DNA of 51,090 nucleotides from Ignavibacteriales bacterium (GTDB lineage: Bacteria; Bacteroidota; Ignavibacteria; UBA10030; UBA8401), in contig JAPLFO010000111.1 of the NCBI GenBank assembly GCA_026390635.1, positions 1 to 51,090 on the forward strand, read 5' to 3'. How positions within the stretch are numbered: the first letter of the stretch is position 1; the number at the start of each line of letters is the position of its first letter. Position numbers and translations under genes: made by a program. This document shows positions 1-8,483 of this stretch, piece after piece. A model generated the notes under the pieces. It saw only the letters and a list, made by a program, of their open reading frames with translations. It did not search any database and was not told the origin of the DNA.

Positions 1-50
1 CGAGGTCCCTTACAGATAGCCACAGAGAGATGCCTGAAACGCAACTCGAT

Positions 51-2588
51 CTATCGCTCGATCCATGATGCACGGCCGGCTTCGAAGTCAGGTTTAGTAA
101 TCGAAAACGGGTATGGCTTCACGGACGCCTTCAGCCACTGAGCATCGGCGAACGAGGCGGATTTCCACTCCGGAGCAGGATTCGTGCTGAGCGTCCAGCT
201 CGAATCGGTCATAATCCTCTGCACGGCACCGCTTTTATTTTTGACTTCCGCGTAGATGTTCACTCCGGCAGACGCCGTGGGTGCAAACGCTTCCGCCTCA
301 ATCGCAATCACGTTCAGTGAATCGGCAAGGAACGGCGTGATATCGAACACCTTCACGCGCTGATGTTCCAGCAAGAGGGAGATCGATCGACGTGCGTACA
401 CTTCACCGACAGGCTTCCCGTTAACGGAGCAGGATGCATGCGTATCGCCGATCAACTGCAGTTTCGCCGATTGCACGTCCTTTGGAGTGATGAATGTTTT
501 ACGGAAGCACACTTTTTTCACCTGCACAGAATCCGCGCCGGGATGCGCATCCGGATGGTAGATCCACTCACTTTCGATCAACGGATTGAGAACAAGATCT
601 CCACGCTTAAGCTGTCCGACAATATCTTCCCATGCAGCAATCTGCCGGTCATACCGCTTCATGAGATATTCGATGCCGGCCGCCTTGTTGGTGAGAAGCC
701 AGAGGCGTTCGAACGAGTATTTTAGGGTTGTGAGTTCTGCAACCAGATCCGAGCATCGCTTTTGAAATCCAAGCCTCACCGTATCTTTCGCCGGTATGTT
801 TGCCGCGAATCGCCTCACTTCTTCCTGCAGTGTCAACTTCTTCGCAAACCAGAGATTCAATCGCGCAACAAATTCAAGGTATTGAATATGGTCGCGATTC
901 TGCTTCACCTTGGCAGTTGCCTCCGCCAGTAAGTTCTGCACCAGCGGCATTGTCGAGACAATACTCTGCCCGCGAAGTGGAAGCGATGGACGATCTTCCC
1001 GGGACGGTGCACGCAGTGTCACCAGTGGATGGCGCCAGAGTTCATTCCAGTGATATTGATTGGTGGGATCAGACAGCATCGCATACGCACTCATGATCCC
1101 CTGCACATCTTCCGTTCCGAAGAAATCCCTGAAGAATCCCTCCTGACAGCGCGCAGCATCAGCCTGCCCGAGATTCCATGCACATTCGGCGGTCCAGGCA
1201 TAGCCGAGATAATTCAGTTCGCGCAGCGCTTCGCCGCCATAGTCATTCCAATTGGATGTCAGCAGCCCGAGCGATCCGCTCTCAACTCCATCGCGATTCA
1301 AGCGTTCGATATTGGCAAATGAATGCCAGTAATTCGGAAACGGTCCCGTAAAGCTCCATATCGCCGGACTCACCACGAATGGAAAACCCGCCTTCCGGAA
1401 GACGGTCGGGCTTGTATAGCGCTCCGCCAAGCTGTAATGCCAATCCACGACGGTTATATCTTTTGGTATCTTATCCAGTATCGCCGGATTATTCAGGATG
1501 ACATCTCCATACATCCAGGCTCTTTTGCCGTGTTTTTTCAGAATCGCCAGTACCCGCTTGTAATGCTCCGCATGGACGGTGGCAATATCGGATTTCTCGA
1601 CGCGACTTTTGCTGGCACCGAGTCCCACATCCCACGATTCATCCGCCGCCATATTGAAGACCGGTGATGAAAATGCTTCTGCCAATTCGCCGATCATTTC
1701 ATCCAACATCTTGTACGTGCGCTCATCGGAAACATTGAGCGTATGCGCTCCGGGAAACTCCCCGTATTCGACATATTCCGGCATCGCGAGAATATTCTCC
1801 CAGTGGCCAAGCGTCTCAAACACCGGGATCATCGCAACATGGAATTGTCCGGCATAGGCGTCCAGTTCCTTCACTTCTTTCGCCGTCAGCGCACCCCTCC
1901 CCTTGCCGATCAGCGGATGGCTTTTGAAAACAAACATGTCTTCGATGTACGGCGAATAGACGTTTAACTTGTAGCGCGCGAGTATTCGAATAATTTTTTT
2001 GAAGTTCTCCAGCGACGATACCTGGCCGCGGCTGATGTCATCCGAAATGCCGCGGATTTTTTCTGAAGGATAGTCGTGTATGGTAATTGCCGGAACAACG
2101 ATGCTGCGTTTTTCCTGACGGAGCAATTGCAGCAGCGACATGACGCCGTAGAATTTCCCCGCCTCCGATTCCGCCACAATGGTGATGCCGGCAGGGTCGA
2201 CGTCGAGGATATACCCCTCCGCCTTCATCGGCACAGTCAGGGCTTCCTTCCGGGCGGAGAGAAAGAGTTTTCCGTATTTCGACGAAGACGATCCGATAAA
2301 GATTGTGCTCGCTGGAAGTTTCCGGACCATTTTCTCCCCTGAAATCTTCAACTGCATTTCTTTCATCGTCCGCAGTTCGGCATCCAGGAGCGATGCAGCA
2401 AAGCGTTCATCTTTCGAATCGCTGCCGAGAACGATTCTCGTCGAAGACACGATCTTGAATATTCCCTTTTTGACCGTTAGGCGTTGCGGCTGCGGAACAA
2501 GGCGGATGGTTGTCTTGACCTCCTCCTGTGCCTGAAGAAAACCGGATACCAGCATCATGCAAACGGCAAGAATTGCGAAACGGGTCAT
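51..2588 (-). CDS. Secreted beta-N-acetylhexosaminidase, glycoside hydrolase family 20
   Basis: Predicted exported GH20 enzyme of 845 residues that removes terminal N-acetyl-hexosamine from glycans such as chitin or peptidoglycan fragments. The N-terminus (MTRFAILAVCMML...LQAQ) is a signal peptide. A GH20b-like alpha/beta domain covers roughly residues 25-150 and the catalytic barrel about 170-480. The family's adjacent Asp-Glu pair sits in the motif MAADESWDVG near residue 316, where Glu is the expected acid/base. The C-terminal third holds helices and a jelly-roll (VFDITPFLADSLNVIAIEA) like sugar-binding modules of other glycosidases. I chose the ATG at 2588 because AGAGGA lies 5-8 bases upstream. 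A longer reading from 2618 would start inside the predicted -10 element. It is a single gene with its own promoter. The exact substrate is not visible. Confidence 0.85.
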   Translation of the reverse strand: MTRFAILAVCMMLVSGFLQAQEEVKTTIRLVPQPQRLTVKKGIFKIVSSTRIVLGSDSKDERFAASLLDAELRTMKEMQLKISGEKMVRKLPASTIFIGSSSSKYGKLFLSARKEALTVPMKAEGYILDVDPAGITIVAESEAGKFYGVMSLLQLLRQEKRSIVVPAITIHDYPSEKIRGISDDISRGQVSSLENFKKIIRILARYKLNVYSPYIEDMFVFKSHPLIGKGRGALTAKEVKELDAYAGQFHVAMIPVFETLGHWENILAMPEYVEYGEFPGAHTLNVSDERTYKMLDEMIGELAEAFSSPVFNMAADESWDVGLGASKSRVEKSDIATVHAEHYKRVLAILKKHGKRAWMYGDVILNNPAILDKIPKDITVVDWHYSLAERYTSPTVFRKAGFPFVVSPAIWSFTGPFPNYWHSFANIERLNRDGVESGSLGLLTSNWNDYGGEALRELNYLGYAWTAECAWNLGQADAARCQEGFFRDFFGTEDVQGIMSAYAMLSDPTNQYHWNELWRHPLVTLRAPSREDRPSLPLRGQSIVSTMPLVQNLLAEATAKVKQNRDHIQYLEFVARLNLWFAKKLTLQEEVRRFAANIPAKDTVRLGFQKRCSDLVAELTTLKYSFERLWLLTNKAAGIEYLMKRYDRQIAAWEDIVGQLKRGDLVLNPLIESEWIYHPDAHPGADSVQVKKVCFRKTFITPKDVQSAKLQLIGDTHASCSVNGKPVGEVYARRSISLLLEHQRVKVFDITPFLADSLNVIAIEAEAFAPTASAGVNIYAEVKNKSGAVQRIMTDSSWTLSTNPAPEWKSASFADAQWLKASVKPYPFSITKPDFEAGRASWIER

Positions 2589-2618
2589 AGTAGTCCTCTG
2601 ATGGAAAAGTATTCGCAT

Positions 2619-2647
2619 AATATAGCGAATACATCATTCCCGGTCAA
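2619..2647 (-). promoter_or_regulatory. Sigma70-type promoter for the GH20 gene
   Basis: Reading the minus strand, TTGACC (2647-2642) is followed by exactly 17 bases and TATATT (2624-2619). Transcription would begin near 2612, about 24 bases before the ATG at 2588. Confidence 0.7.
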
Positions 2648-2806
2648 ATGACGGCGGAGCCGGGAGTCATTCTGTACGAGTTGTTAGAAAGGAGGTCGCG
2701 CGATCAGGTCCAACCTAGAGACTTTTTGTGTCACGGAAAAAACGAAGGTGATGTTCCTGACCAGCCTGTTGGTGCAGGATAACATCGGTAGGAAGACTTT
2801 GTTCTC

Positions 2807-3267
2807 CTACTCGGCCGCCACAACGTACTGCGGAGTGCCGCGATCAAAGGCAACAATATTCTCCACCGTCGTCAACAGGATGCGCTTCACCGCTTCGATC
2901 CTGTCAAAACCCATATGCGGCGTCAGGATGACGTTCTCCATTTTCATCAGAATATTACGCGACAGCGACAAAATGAGCGCAAACGTATGTTCCGCGACGG
3001 TGTTTTCATCGCAGTACGGAACATTCACCACCGTGATGCGGCGGCGGGCTTCTTTGACATTGATGTGATTGAAACCGGTACTTCGCGTGGCAATGAGGCG
3101 CAGATGCTTCATCTTCGCCATCAGTTCTTTCTTGAGAGGGGAGTAAATAAAGACGGACACGGCATCCGCTTTCGAGAATTCGGCAGGCGGTACGTTTTCG
3201 CAAGCCGTTTGCGGAGGAAAGATTCTTCCGCCTGCGTTGTTTCGAAGAACGCGATGTGCTTCATCAT
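2807..3267 (-). pseudogene. Decayed D-lactate dehydrogenase-like (2-hydroxyacid dehydrogenase) gene
   Basis: Pieces of one D-isomer-specific 2-hydroxyacid dehydrogenase remain. An N-terminus (MMKHIAFFETTQAEESFLRK) starts at 3267. After a frame change near 3190-3210 comes ADAVSVFIYSPLKKELM, then LRLIATRSTGFNHI and ENTVAEHTFALILSLSRNI, and finally the C-terminal part NVILTPHMGF...IVAFDRGTPQYVV. The middle is gone: LSRNILMK runs straight into ENVILTP, so the NAD-binding glycine motif and the catalytic Arg/Glu segments are deleted. About 150 codons remain of the usual 330-340. The start overlaps the stop of the upstream NtrC-type regulator as ATGA, so it was probably once translated with that gene. 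Confidence 0.8.
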
Positions 3268-4634
3268 GGCTGTTTTACCGGAATGTGGAGTTCGTCCATT
3301 TTCCGGTACAACGATGAGAGGCTGATACCGAGTTCCTTTGCCGCCGCCTCTTTGTCGGACACGTGGCGTTGAAGCACCTGAAGAATATGCCGCCGCATGA
3401 AGTTCTTCGTTGCGTCCTTCAGGGAAGCTCCGAACGACGGCTCCAGACCGGGTTCATTGGAGAGCGTATGCATGTAGTCCGGCAGGTGCTGCACATCGAT
3501 ATAGTCCGAATCGCAGAAGATAATGGCACGCTCGATGACGTTCTGAAGTTCGCGGACTTCTCCCTTCCATTGATAGTGCATCAGCACATTCATGGCTTGA
3601 TTGGTCACGCCCTTGATGTTTTTCCCCATCTGGTTCCGGTACAACTCGATGAAGTGGTTGATCAACAGAGGAAGATCATCCGCCCGCTCTGTCAGACTCG
3701 GCAGATGAATTTCCACGACATTCAGACGGTAGAAAAGATCTTCCCGGAAGCGATTGGCGGCAACCTCTTCGCGAATATTCTTGTTCGTCGCGGCGACGAG
3801 GCGCACATCGATCTTTATCGCATCATTCCCGCCGATCGGAAAAATCTCCCGCTGTTCGAGCGCACGAAGAAGTTTCACTTGCAGGTGGAATGGTATTTCC
3901 GTCACCTCGTCCAGCAGGATGGTCCCGCCTTCCGCAACTTTCAGAATGCCGTCCTTGTCCGATACGGCGCCGGTAAATGACCCTTTCTTGTGTCCGAACA
4001 ATTCACTTTCAAACAGCGTTTCGACGATGGCGCCGCAATTAATGGCTGCGAATCGTTTATACTGTCGTTTACTGTTATAATGAATCGCGCGAGCCACCAG
4101 TTCCTTTCCCGTACCGCTCTTACCGCTGATCAACACCGTGCCTTCGCTCTTCGCAACCTTCTGAATCACGTCGAACACCCGCTGCATCGCCGGGCTGCTG
4201 CCGATGATCTGATGAAAATCATACTGCCGGTTGATCTCCTTCCGCAGGAGTGAGTTCTCCAGCGCCAGATCCCGGTGGTCCAGAAGTTTTTTGACGCGAA
4301 TGAGCATATTGTCAAACTCGATCGGCTTCAGGATGTAGTCGTATGCGCCCTTGCGAAGCGCATCAATAGCGGTCTCGATGGACCCATACGCTGTGATAAT
4401 AATGACAAAAGTCTGCGGCGATCGGGCGGCAATTTTTGCAAGGAGCTCCGTTCCGCGCATTTCCGGCATCTCGATATCAGTGATAACGATGTCGTATGAA
4501 ATTGCAGAGACTTTTTCAAATGCCTCCTGGCCGTTCTTCGCCTCATCGACTTCGTATCCTTCTTTCCGGAGAATAAATGTCAATGAATCACGAATAATTT
4601 CCTCATCATCCACAACCAGAATTCTATCCGACAT
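3264..4634 (-). CDS. NtrC-type sigma54-dependent response regulator (receiver-AAA+-Fis HTH)
   Basis: Transcriptional activator of 456 residues. The receiver domain (1-120) has the phospho-acceptor D53 (ITDIEMPEM) and K103 (ILKPIEF). The AAA+ domain (about 140-380) has Walker A GKSGTGKE at 171-178. The sigma54-contacting loop reads GSFTGA (218-223) where most family members have GAFTGA; this conservative change is seen in functional members. A Fis-type helix-turn-helix (DKEAAAKELGISLSSLYRKM) ends the protein. The ATG at 4634 has AAGGA 8 bases upstream and overlaps the kinase gene by 11 bases, so the two form a cognate pair. The target promoters are not evident. Confidence 0.92.
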   Translation of the reverse strand: MSDRILVVDDEEIIRDSLTFILRKEGYEVDEAKNGQEAFEKVSAISYDIVITDIEMPEMRGTELLAKIAARSPQTFVIIITAYGSIETAIDALRKGAYDYILKPIEFDNMLIRVKKLLDHRDLALENSLLRKEINRQYDFHQIIGSSPAMQRVFDVIQKVAKSEGTVLISGKSGTGKELVARAIHYNSKRQYKRFAAINCGAIVETLFESELFGHKKGSFTGAVSDKDGILKVAEGGTILLDEVTEIPFHLQVKLLRALEQREIFPIGGNDAIKIDVRLVAATNKNIREEVAANRFREDLFYRLNVVEIHLPSLTERADDLPLLINHFIELYRNQMGKNIKGVTNQAMNVLMHYQWKGEVRELQNVIERAIIFCDSDYIDVQHLPDYMHTLSNEPGLEPSFGASLKDATKNFMRRHILQVLQRHVSDKEAAAKELGISLSSLYRKMDELHIPVKQP

Positions 4635-6057
4635 CTGCAGTTCCTTTCAATGGCAGTTCTATGGTAAACGTACTTCCTGTTCCCGGCTGACTTTCCACAC
4701 GGATATCGCCGCCGAAATTCTTGACGATGCCGAGGCTGACCCAGAGGCCAAGCCCCGTTCCTTTTCCCACTTCTTTTGTGGTGAAGAAAGGGTCAAAGAT
4801 TTTATTTCGATCCTCTTCGGCAATACCATGTCCGTTGTCCTGAATGGTCACGGCGATGGCGCCGCCGATGTTTCTGCTCACAATGCGGATGTGTCCCTTA
4901 TTCAAAGCGCAAGCGTCCACCGCGTTCATAAGAATATTGAGAAACACCTGCACCAGTTGATCCGGCACAACGGCAATGTGCGGAAGAGGGTCATCCAATT
5001 CCAGCTCAAAAATGAAGTCGTGTACTTTCTTTCCGTACTGCACAATATTCATCGCATCGCGGATGATCGCGTTAACATTGGACAGTTTCACCTCATACGC
5101 CGACGGCCGGGAGAAATCAACCAGTTCGCGTATGATTTTTGCAATACGGTTGACTTGATTTTTCACGAGTTCGAGTTTCTCCTGCGCGAATTCGTCCTTA
5201 CTCGTGCGTTGAATCACCTGCACGATAGATGAAATCGATGTCAGGGGATTGCCGACTTCATGTGCAATGCCGGCGGCAAGTGTTCCGAACGTTTCCAGTT
5301 TCTGCGAACGGACAAGCTGCTCCTCGAGCATTTTCTGTTCCGTAATATCCCGGTGCGCACCAAGAAATCCCACCACTTTGCTGTAGTCATCAATGATGGG
5401 CGAGATGACTAACTCCGTGTAAAATAGCTCCCCGCTTTTACGCTTGTTTTGAACCTGGCCCACCCATTCCTTACCGTCAAGAATTGTCTCCCAAATGGCT
5501 TTCCAGAATTCGTGACTGTGCTTGCCGCTGTTGAGAAGACCGGGATTCTTTCCGAGAAGTTCCTCCTGGGTATAGCCGCTCACCCGCTCGAATGCGGGAT
5601 TCACAAAAATGATGCGGCCGCTGGCATCGGTTATCTCGATCGGGTTGACCGTATGCTGCATCACTTCCGAGAAACGCAGCAGGTCCAGCTCTTTTCTCCG
5701 TTGATCTGTGATATCTTTTGCAAATAGGACCACAAGCTTTTTGCCATTTGAACTGAGGCGCCGACAAAGGATCTCTACATCGAGAGGAGCGATTCCGTCC
5801 AAAACCCACGTCGATCGCAACGAAAGCTCGTCCCCCTGGAATGACAAGAGACGGGCACAGCGCTCCCTTTCTTCGGGAACAAAAAGATCAAAAACTGTTG
5901 AAATCGGAGCATGAGTTGGCGCACGGCTGAGCAAAGACTCGAGCGCATTGTTCGAGTCGATGATTAGTCCCCGATCATTTGTCACCAAAATATATTCAGA
6001 GAGGAGATCGAAGATCTTACCATACCGGGAACTGCGCGCCGCTGCTTTGGAAGGCAT
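4624..6057 (-). CDS. PAS-domain sensor histidine kinase
   Basis: Predicted cytoplasmic sensor kinase of 477 residues. Two PAS-like domains (about 11-120 and 130-240; the second ends with the PAC-like GFLGAHRDITEQ) precede a HisKA dimerisation domain. The phospho-acceptor H256 lies in GIAHEVGNPLTS. The HATPase domain has the N box (NILMNAVDA), G1 (DNGHGIAEED), F box (FDPFFTTK) and G2 (GKGTGLGL). No membrane segment is seen, so the signal is probably intracellular, for example redox state or a small ligand. It should phosphorylate the overlapping NtrC-type regulator. I chose the ATG at 6057 because it lies about 40 bases after a good promoter and starts close to the first PAS domain; the Shine-Dalgarno sequence is weak. 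An in-frame ATG at 6198 lies upstream of the promoter and is unlikely. Confidence 0.88.
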   Translation of the reverse strand: MPSKAAARSSRYGKIFDLLSEYILVTNDRGLIIDSNNALESLLSRAPTHAPISTVFDLFVPEERERCARLLSFQGDELSLRSTWVLDGIAPLDVEILCRRLSSNGKKLVVLFAKDITDQRRKELDLLRFSEVMQHTVNPIEITDASGRIIFVNPAFERVSGYTQEELLGKNPGLLNSGKHSHEFWKAIWETILDGKEWVGQVQNKRKSGELFYTELVISPIIDDYSKVVGFLGAHRDITEQKMLEEQLVRSQKLETFGTLAAGIAHEVGNPLTSISSIVQVIQRTSKDEFAQEKLELVKNQVNRIAKIIRELVDFSRPSAYEVKLSNVNAIIRDAMNIVQYGKKVHDFIFELELDDPLPHIAVVPDQLVQVFLNILMNAVDACALNKGHIRIVSRNIGGAIAVTIQDNGHGIAEEDRNKIFDPFFTTKEVGKGTGLGLWVSLGIVKNFGGDIRVESQPGTGSTFTIELPLKGTADVG

Positions 6058-6100
6058 TAAAATGTGCCTGAATCGATGAATTCTCTGTTTTAGTAAAGCA

Positions 6101-6129
6101 AATGTACTACTTCTAATATTGGGAAACAA
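6101..6129 (-). promoter_or_regulatory. Sigma70-type promoter for the PAS kinase/NtrC pair
   Basis: On the minus strand TTGTTT (6129-6124), 17 bases, then TACATT (6106-6101). The predicted start, near 6094, leaves a leader of roughly 40 bases before the kinase ATG at 6057. Confidence 0.55.
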
Positions 6130-6160
6130 GGAGGAGGCGGGATGGTGGTGAAGCCAGAAC

Positions 6161-6187
6161 GGGGTGTGAGTATCGTTCCCACACCCC
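6161..6187 (-). terminator. Hairpin downstream of the yceI-like gene
   Basis: Perfect 8-bp inverted repeat GGGGTGTG/CACACCCC with an 11-base loop, 36 bases after the yceI-like stop codon and just before the kinase promoter. The tail after the stem on the minus strand is not a true U-run, so this may be a weak or factor-assisted terminator. Confidence 0.45.
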
Positions 6188-6222
6188 ACATTCTGCATTT
6201 TCAGCTGGAAGATCGGGAAATA

Positions 6223-6816
6223 CTAAACCTGCTGAACAAGTTCAACGGTCAGCACCAATTCCACTTCCTGTCCAACCAAAAATCCACCGGCTTCCAATGC
6301 TTTGTTCCATTTCAATCCCCAATCCTCGCGATTGATTTTCGTTGCCGCCCGGAATGCTGCAACATTCTGTCCCCAGGGACTCTTTGCAGAACCCTTGAAT
6401 TTTGCATCCAAGACAACGTCTTTGGAAACTCCATGCATGGTCAACGTCCCTGCAATCTGATAGGTTCCCTCGCCGGTTTTCTTCATACCGGTGCTGTTGA
6501 AGGTTGCCTCAGGGAATTTCTCGACATCGAAGAAGTCAGCGCCCTTAAGATGGGCGTCGCGCTTTTCGTTCGAGGTGGTGATGCTTCCCGCTTTGATGAC
6601 GACATTGACAGAGGCACCGTTAAAATCGGGACTCTTTGATACAACTGAACCGGTGAAATCAGGGAACTTTCCGCTAACCTCGGAGATGACCATGTGCGAA
6701 ACTGTAAACTGAATGGAACTGTGGGAGACGTCGAACTTCCACTTGGTCTCGCCGTTGTCTGCCGCAAATACCGTCGCACCGATGAGAAGCAATGCTGAGA
6801 GAATATAGTTACGCAT
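6223..6816 (-). CDS. YceI-family secreted lipid-binding protein
   Basis: Secreted protein of 197 residues with a signal peptide (MRNYILSALLLIGATVFA). The mature part follows the YceI lipocalin-like pattern: KWKFDVSHSSIQFTVSHM at the start, then GSITTSNEKRDAHLKGADFFDV, GTLTMHGVSKDVVLDAKF and REDWGLKWNKALEAGG. In the family this barrel binds isoprenoid or amide lipids in the periplasm; the ligand here is unknown. The ATG at 6816 is set by GGAGG 5 bases upstream. The region above it is very AT-rich with several TATATT-like elements, but no well-spaced -35 box is obvious. It is a single gene followed by a hairpin. Confidence 0.9.
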   Translation of the reverse strand: MRNYILSALLLIGATVFAADNGETKWKFDVSHSSIQFTVSHMVISEVSGKFPDFTGSVVSKSPDFNGASVNVVIKAGSITTSNEKRDAHLKGADFFDVEKFPEATFNSTGMKKTGEGTYQIAGTLTMHGVSKDVVLDAKFKGSAKSPWGQNVAAFRAATKINREDWGLKWNKALEAGGFLVGQEVELVLTVELVQQV

Positions 6817-6837
6817 TAAAACCTCCTGAAATGGTTG

Positions 6838-7181
6838 GATGATGAGCATATATTTCAAATTCAAAATATATAACGCAAAAGAAATCAGGAGAGTTCCCCT
6901 AATCCGCATCCGGATTTTTTGGCAGCCCCGACAAGGTGGTTTGGTTTTTGGGGGATAGGAAAGTTGCCGTTTTTCGAACAGATTCGGCATATCGGAGAAT
7001 ATTTCTGCTTAAGAAAGGCCTTTGCCTTTGGGCTGAAATTGAGTCTGGATATTCCGGGATCCTCGCCCCAATATAGCCCGCAAGATTACATTCTGCCACA
7101 ACGGGATCCGCCGAAAGCAAAAGGCAAGGACACAGGAAAGTTCCGTTCAACTACTGTCATTCTCTGTGCACTCGTACTGCA
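6838..7181. other. Intergenic region without a recognised gene
   Basis: About 340 bases between the second M16 peptidase and the yceI-like gene. It should hold the yceI promoter: AT-rich stretch 6850-6880, plus a TATATT at 7070-7075 on the minus strand lacking a good -35. A 6-bp hairpin with a short T-run at 6901-6920 points in the plus direction, where no gene precedes it. No convincing coding remnant was seen in any frame. Confidence 0.5.
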
Positions 7182-8483
7182 TCACGGGTCGATCAAGTCT
7201 TCCTTCTTTATCACCCGAATTGAGATTGACGAATCCAATGCTGTGAGAATCGGCGCCAGTCTATCGCTGTCACCGTAGAAAACCATGAACATCCGGCGTG
7301 GAGTAATGACATCATCAAGCACTTTACGTGTTGTCATAGGAGTCACCGCGTCAATGCGTTCATAATACTCCTCGCGGGATAGAATCGGAATCCCGAACAG
7401 ATCGCGATGCAACTGTGCCGATAACTTGAATTTTGGATCGAGTTGATAATTATATCTGTTCTTGAAAGTCATTGGACGCTGTATGAATCGTTCCTTGTAT
7501 TCTTCAGCGTCGGGAAATGTCTCGATGAGTTGCATCATCGCCGGGATCAGTTTTGACGAATTATTCCGGGACGGATCCGCGTAGTATCCCACGCGCCCGG
7601 GACGAATCGTCGCATTCATCTGAAAAGCGTAGGCGCCATAGCACCAGCCGTTCTTGTTCCGCAGTACATCGAACAAATATCCTTCAAAACTTCCGAAAGC
7701 ATCGAGTGCCAGTCCGAGATCGAAACGGCGATCGTCGTTGGCGGCAAGAGCAGAGTGGCTCCACAATAACCGATCATTTGCCGCCTCATCCGATCGAACG
7801 AGAAGCGCCTTACGTCCGTCGGCCAACGCATACTCCTCTTCGGGCTTCAATACAAACCCGGTCCTGGTCCGCCCCTCCGAAAGCCGGTCCAGTTTACGCC
7901 GGATTTCTTCCTCCGGCAGATCGGTCAAAGCAGAACGGTACATCACGCTGCATGTTCGCACCATCCGGTAGAAATCGACGACCTGCTGCCGCGTGATATT
8001 CTTGGTCGCAGACCGTGAACCGATCATCCCCATTCTTCCGCCGTCGAACAGGGTATACGAATGTGCCTGCATTAGAACACGTTCCGGCTCTTGCAGCGAG
8101 GCTTCCATGCTTTGAAGCTGCTGCTGTTTCACCAGATCGAGTTCTTTTTCCGGAAACTGTGCATTGTTGAGAACTTCGAAAAAGAGATCAAAAAGCGCAT
8201 CGATATTTTTCGAAAATCCGGAGAGCGTGATGAAGAATTCCGTCTCGGTGACCGATGCGGACACGTCCGCACCGAGAATTTCGAAAGCACGCGCCAGTTC
8301 TTCCCGATTGCGTGTGCGCGTTCCCCGGAAGAGCATTTTTGCCGTGATACGCGCCAGCCCGGCCGTCTCATCGGTTTCCTGCTGATAGCCGCCGCCAAGA
8401 AACGCCAGGGTCACCGATGTCATCGGTGTCCGCGAATCCTGTTGATAAAAAAGCTGCTGGTCCACAATCGACGGCAGATTCAT
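7182..8483 (-). CDS. M16-family peptidase-like protein lacking the zinc motif
   Basis: Protein of 433 residues with the fold of the M16 (pitrilysin / processing-peptidase) family. The region that should carry HxxEH instead reads TAGLARITAKMLFRGT, so zinc ligands are missing and it is presumably not catalytic alone. The C-terminal M16 half (for example FGSFEGYLFDVLRNKNGWCYGAYAF) is intact. It overlaps the catalytic M16 gene by 4 bases (ATGA). Known two-subunit M16 enzymes pair an active and an inactive subunit into one chamber, and this pair probably does the same. No signal peptide is obvious on either subunit. No terminator was seen after the stop. Confidence 0.88.
   Translation of the reverse strand: MNLPSIVDQQLFYQQDSRTPMTSVTLAFLGGGYQQETDETAGLARITAKMLFRGTRTRNREELARAFEILGADVSASVTETEFFITLSGFSKNIDALFDLFFEVLNNAQFPEKELDLVKQQQLQSMEASLQEPERVLMQAHSYTLFDGGRMGMIGSRSATKNITRQQVVDFYRMVRTCSVMYRSALTDLPEEEIRRKLDRLSEGRTRTGFVLKPEEEYALADGRKALLVRSDEAANDRLLWSHSALAANDDRRFDLGLALDAFGSFEGYLFDVLRNKNGWCYGAYAFQMNATIRPGRVGYYADPSRNNSSKLIPAMMQLIETFPDAEEYKERFIQRPMTFKNRYNYQLDPKFKLSAQLHRDLFGIPILSREEYYERIDAVTPMTTRKVLDDVITPRRMFMVFYGDSDRLAPILTALDSSISIRVIKKEDLIDP

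Noticed and set aside
2690-2735. Minus-strand text resembling the 3' end of 16S rRNA (GGTTGGA ... ACCTCCTTTCTAA)
   Set aside because: Only the short anti-Shine-Dalgarno-like word matches. An insertion breaks the conserved GGTTGGATCACCTCC, and no other rRNA sequence is nearby. Read on the plus strand it is just a strong AAAGGAGGT with no start codon after it.
6901-6920. Hairpin AATCCG-CATC-CGGATT followed by TTTT
   Set aside because: It points in the plus direction, where no gene precedes it, and the stem is only 6 bp.
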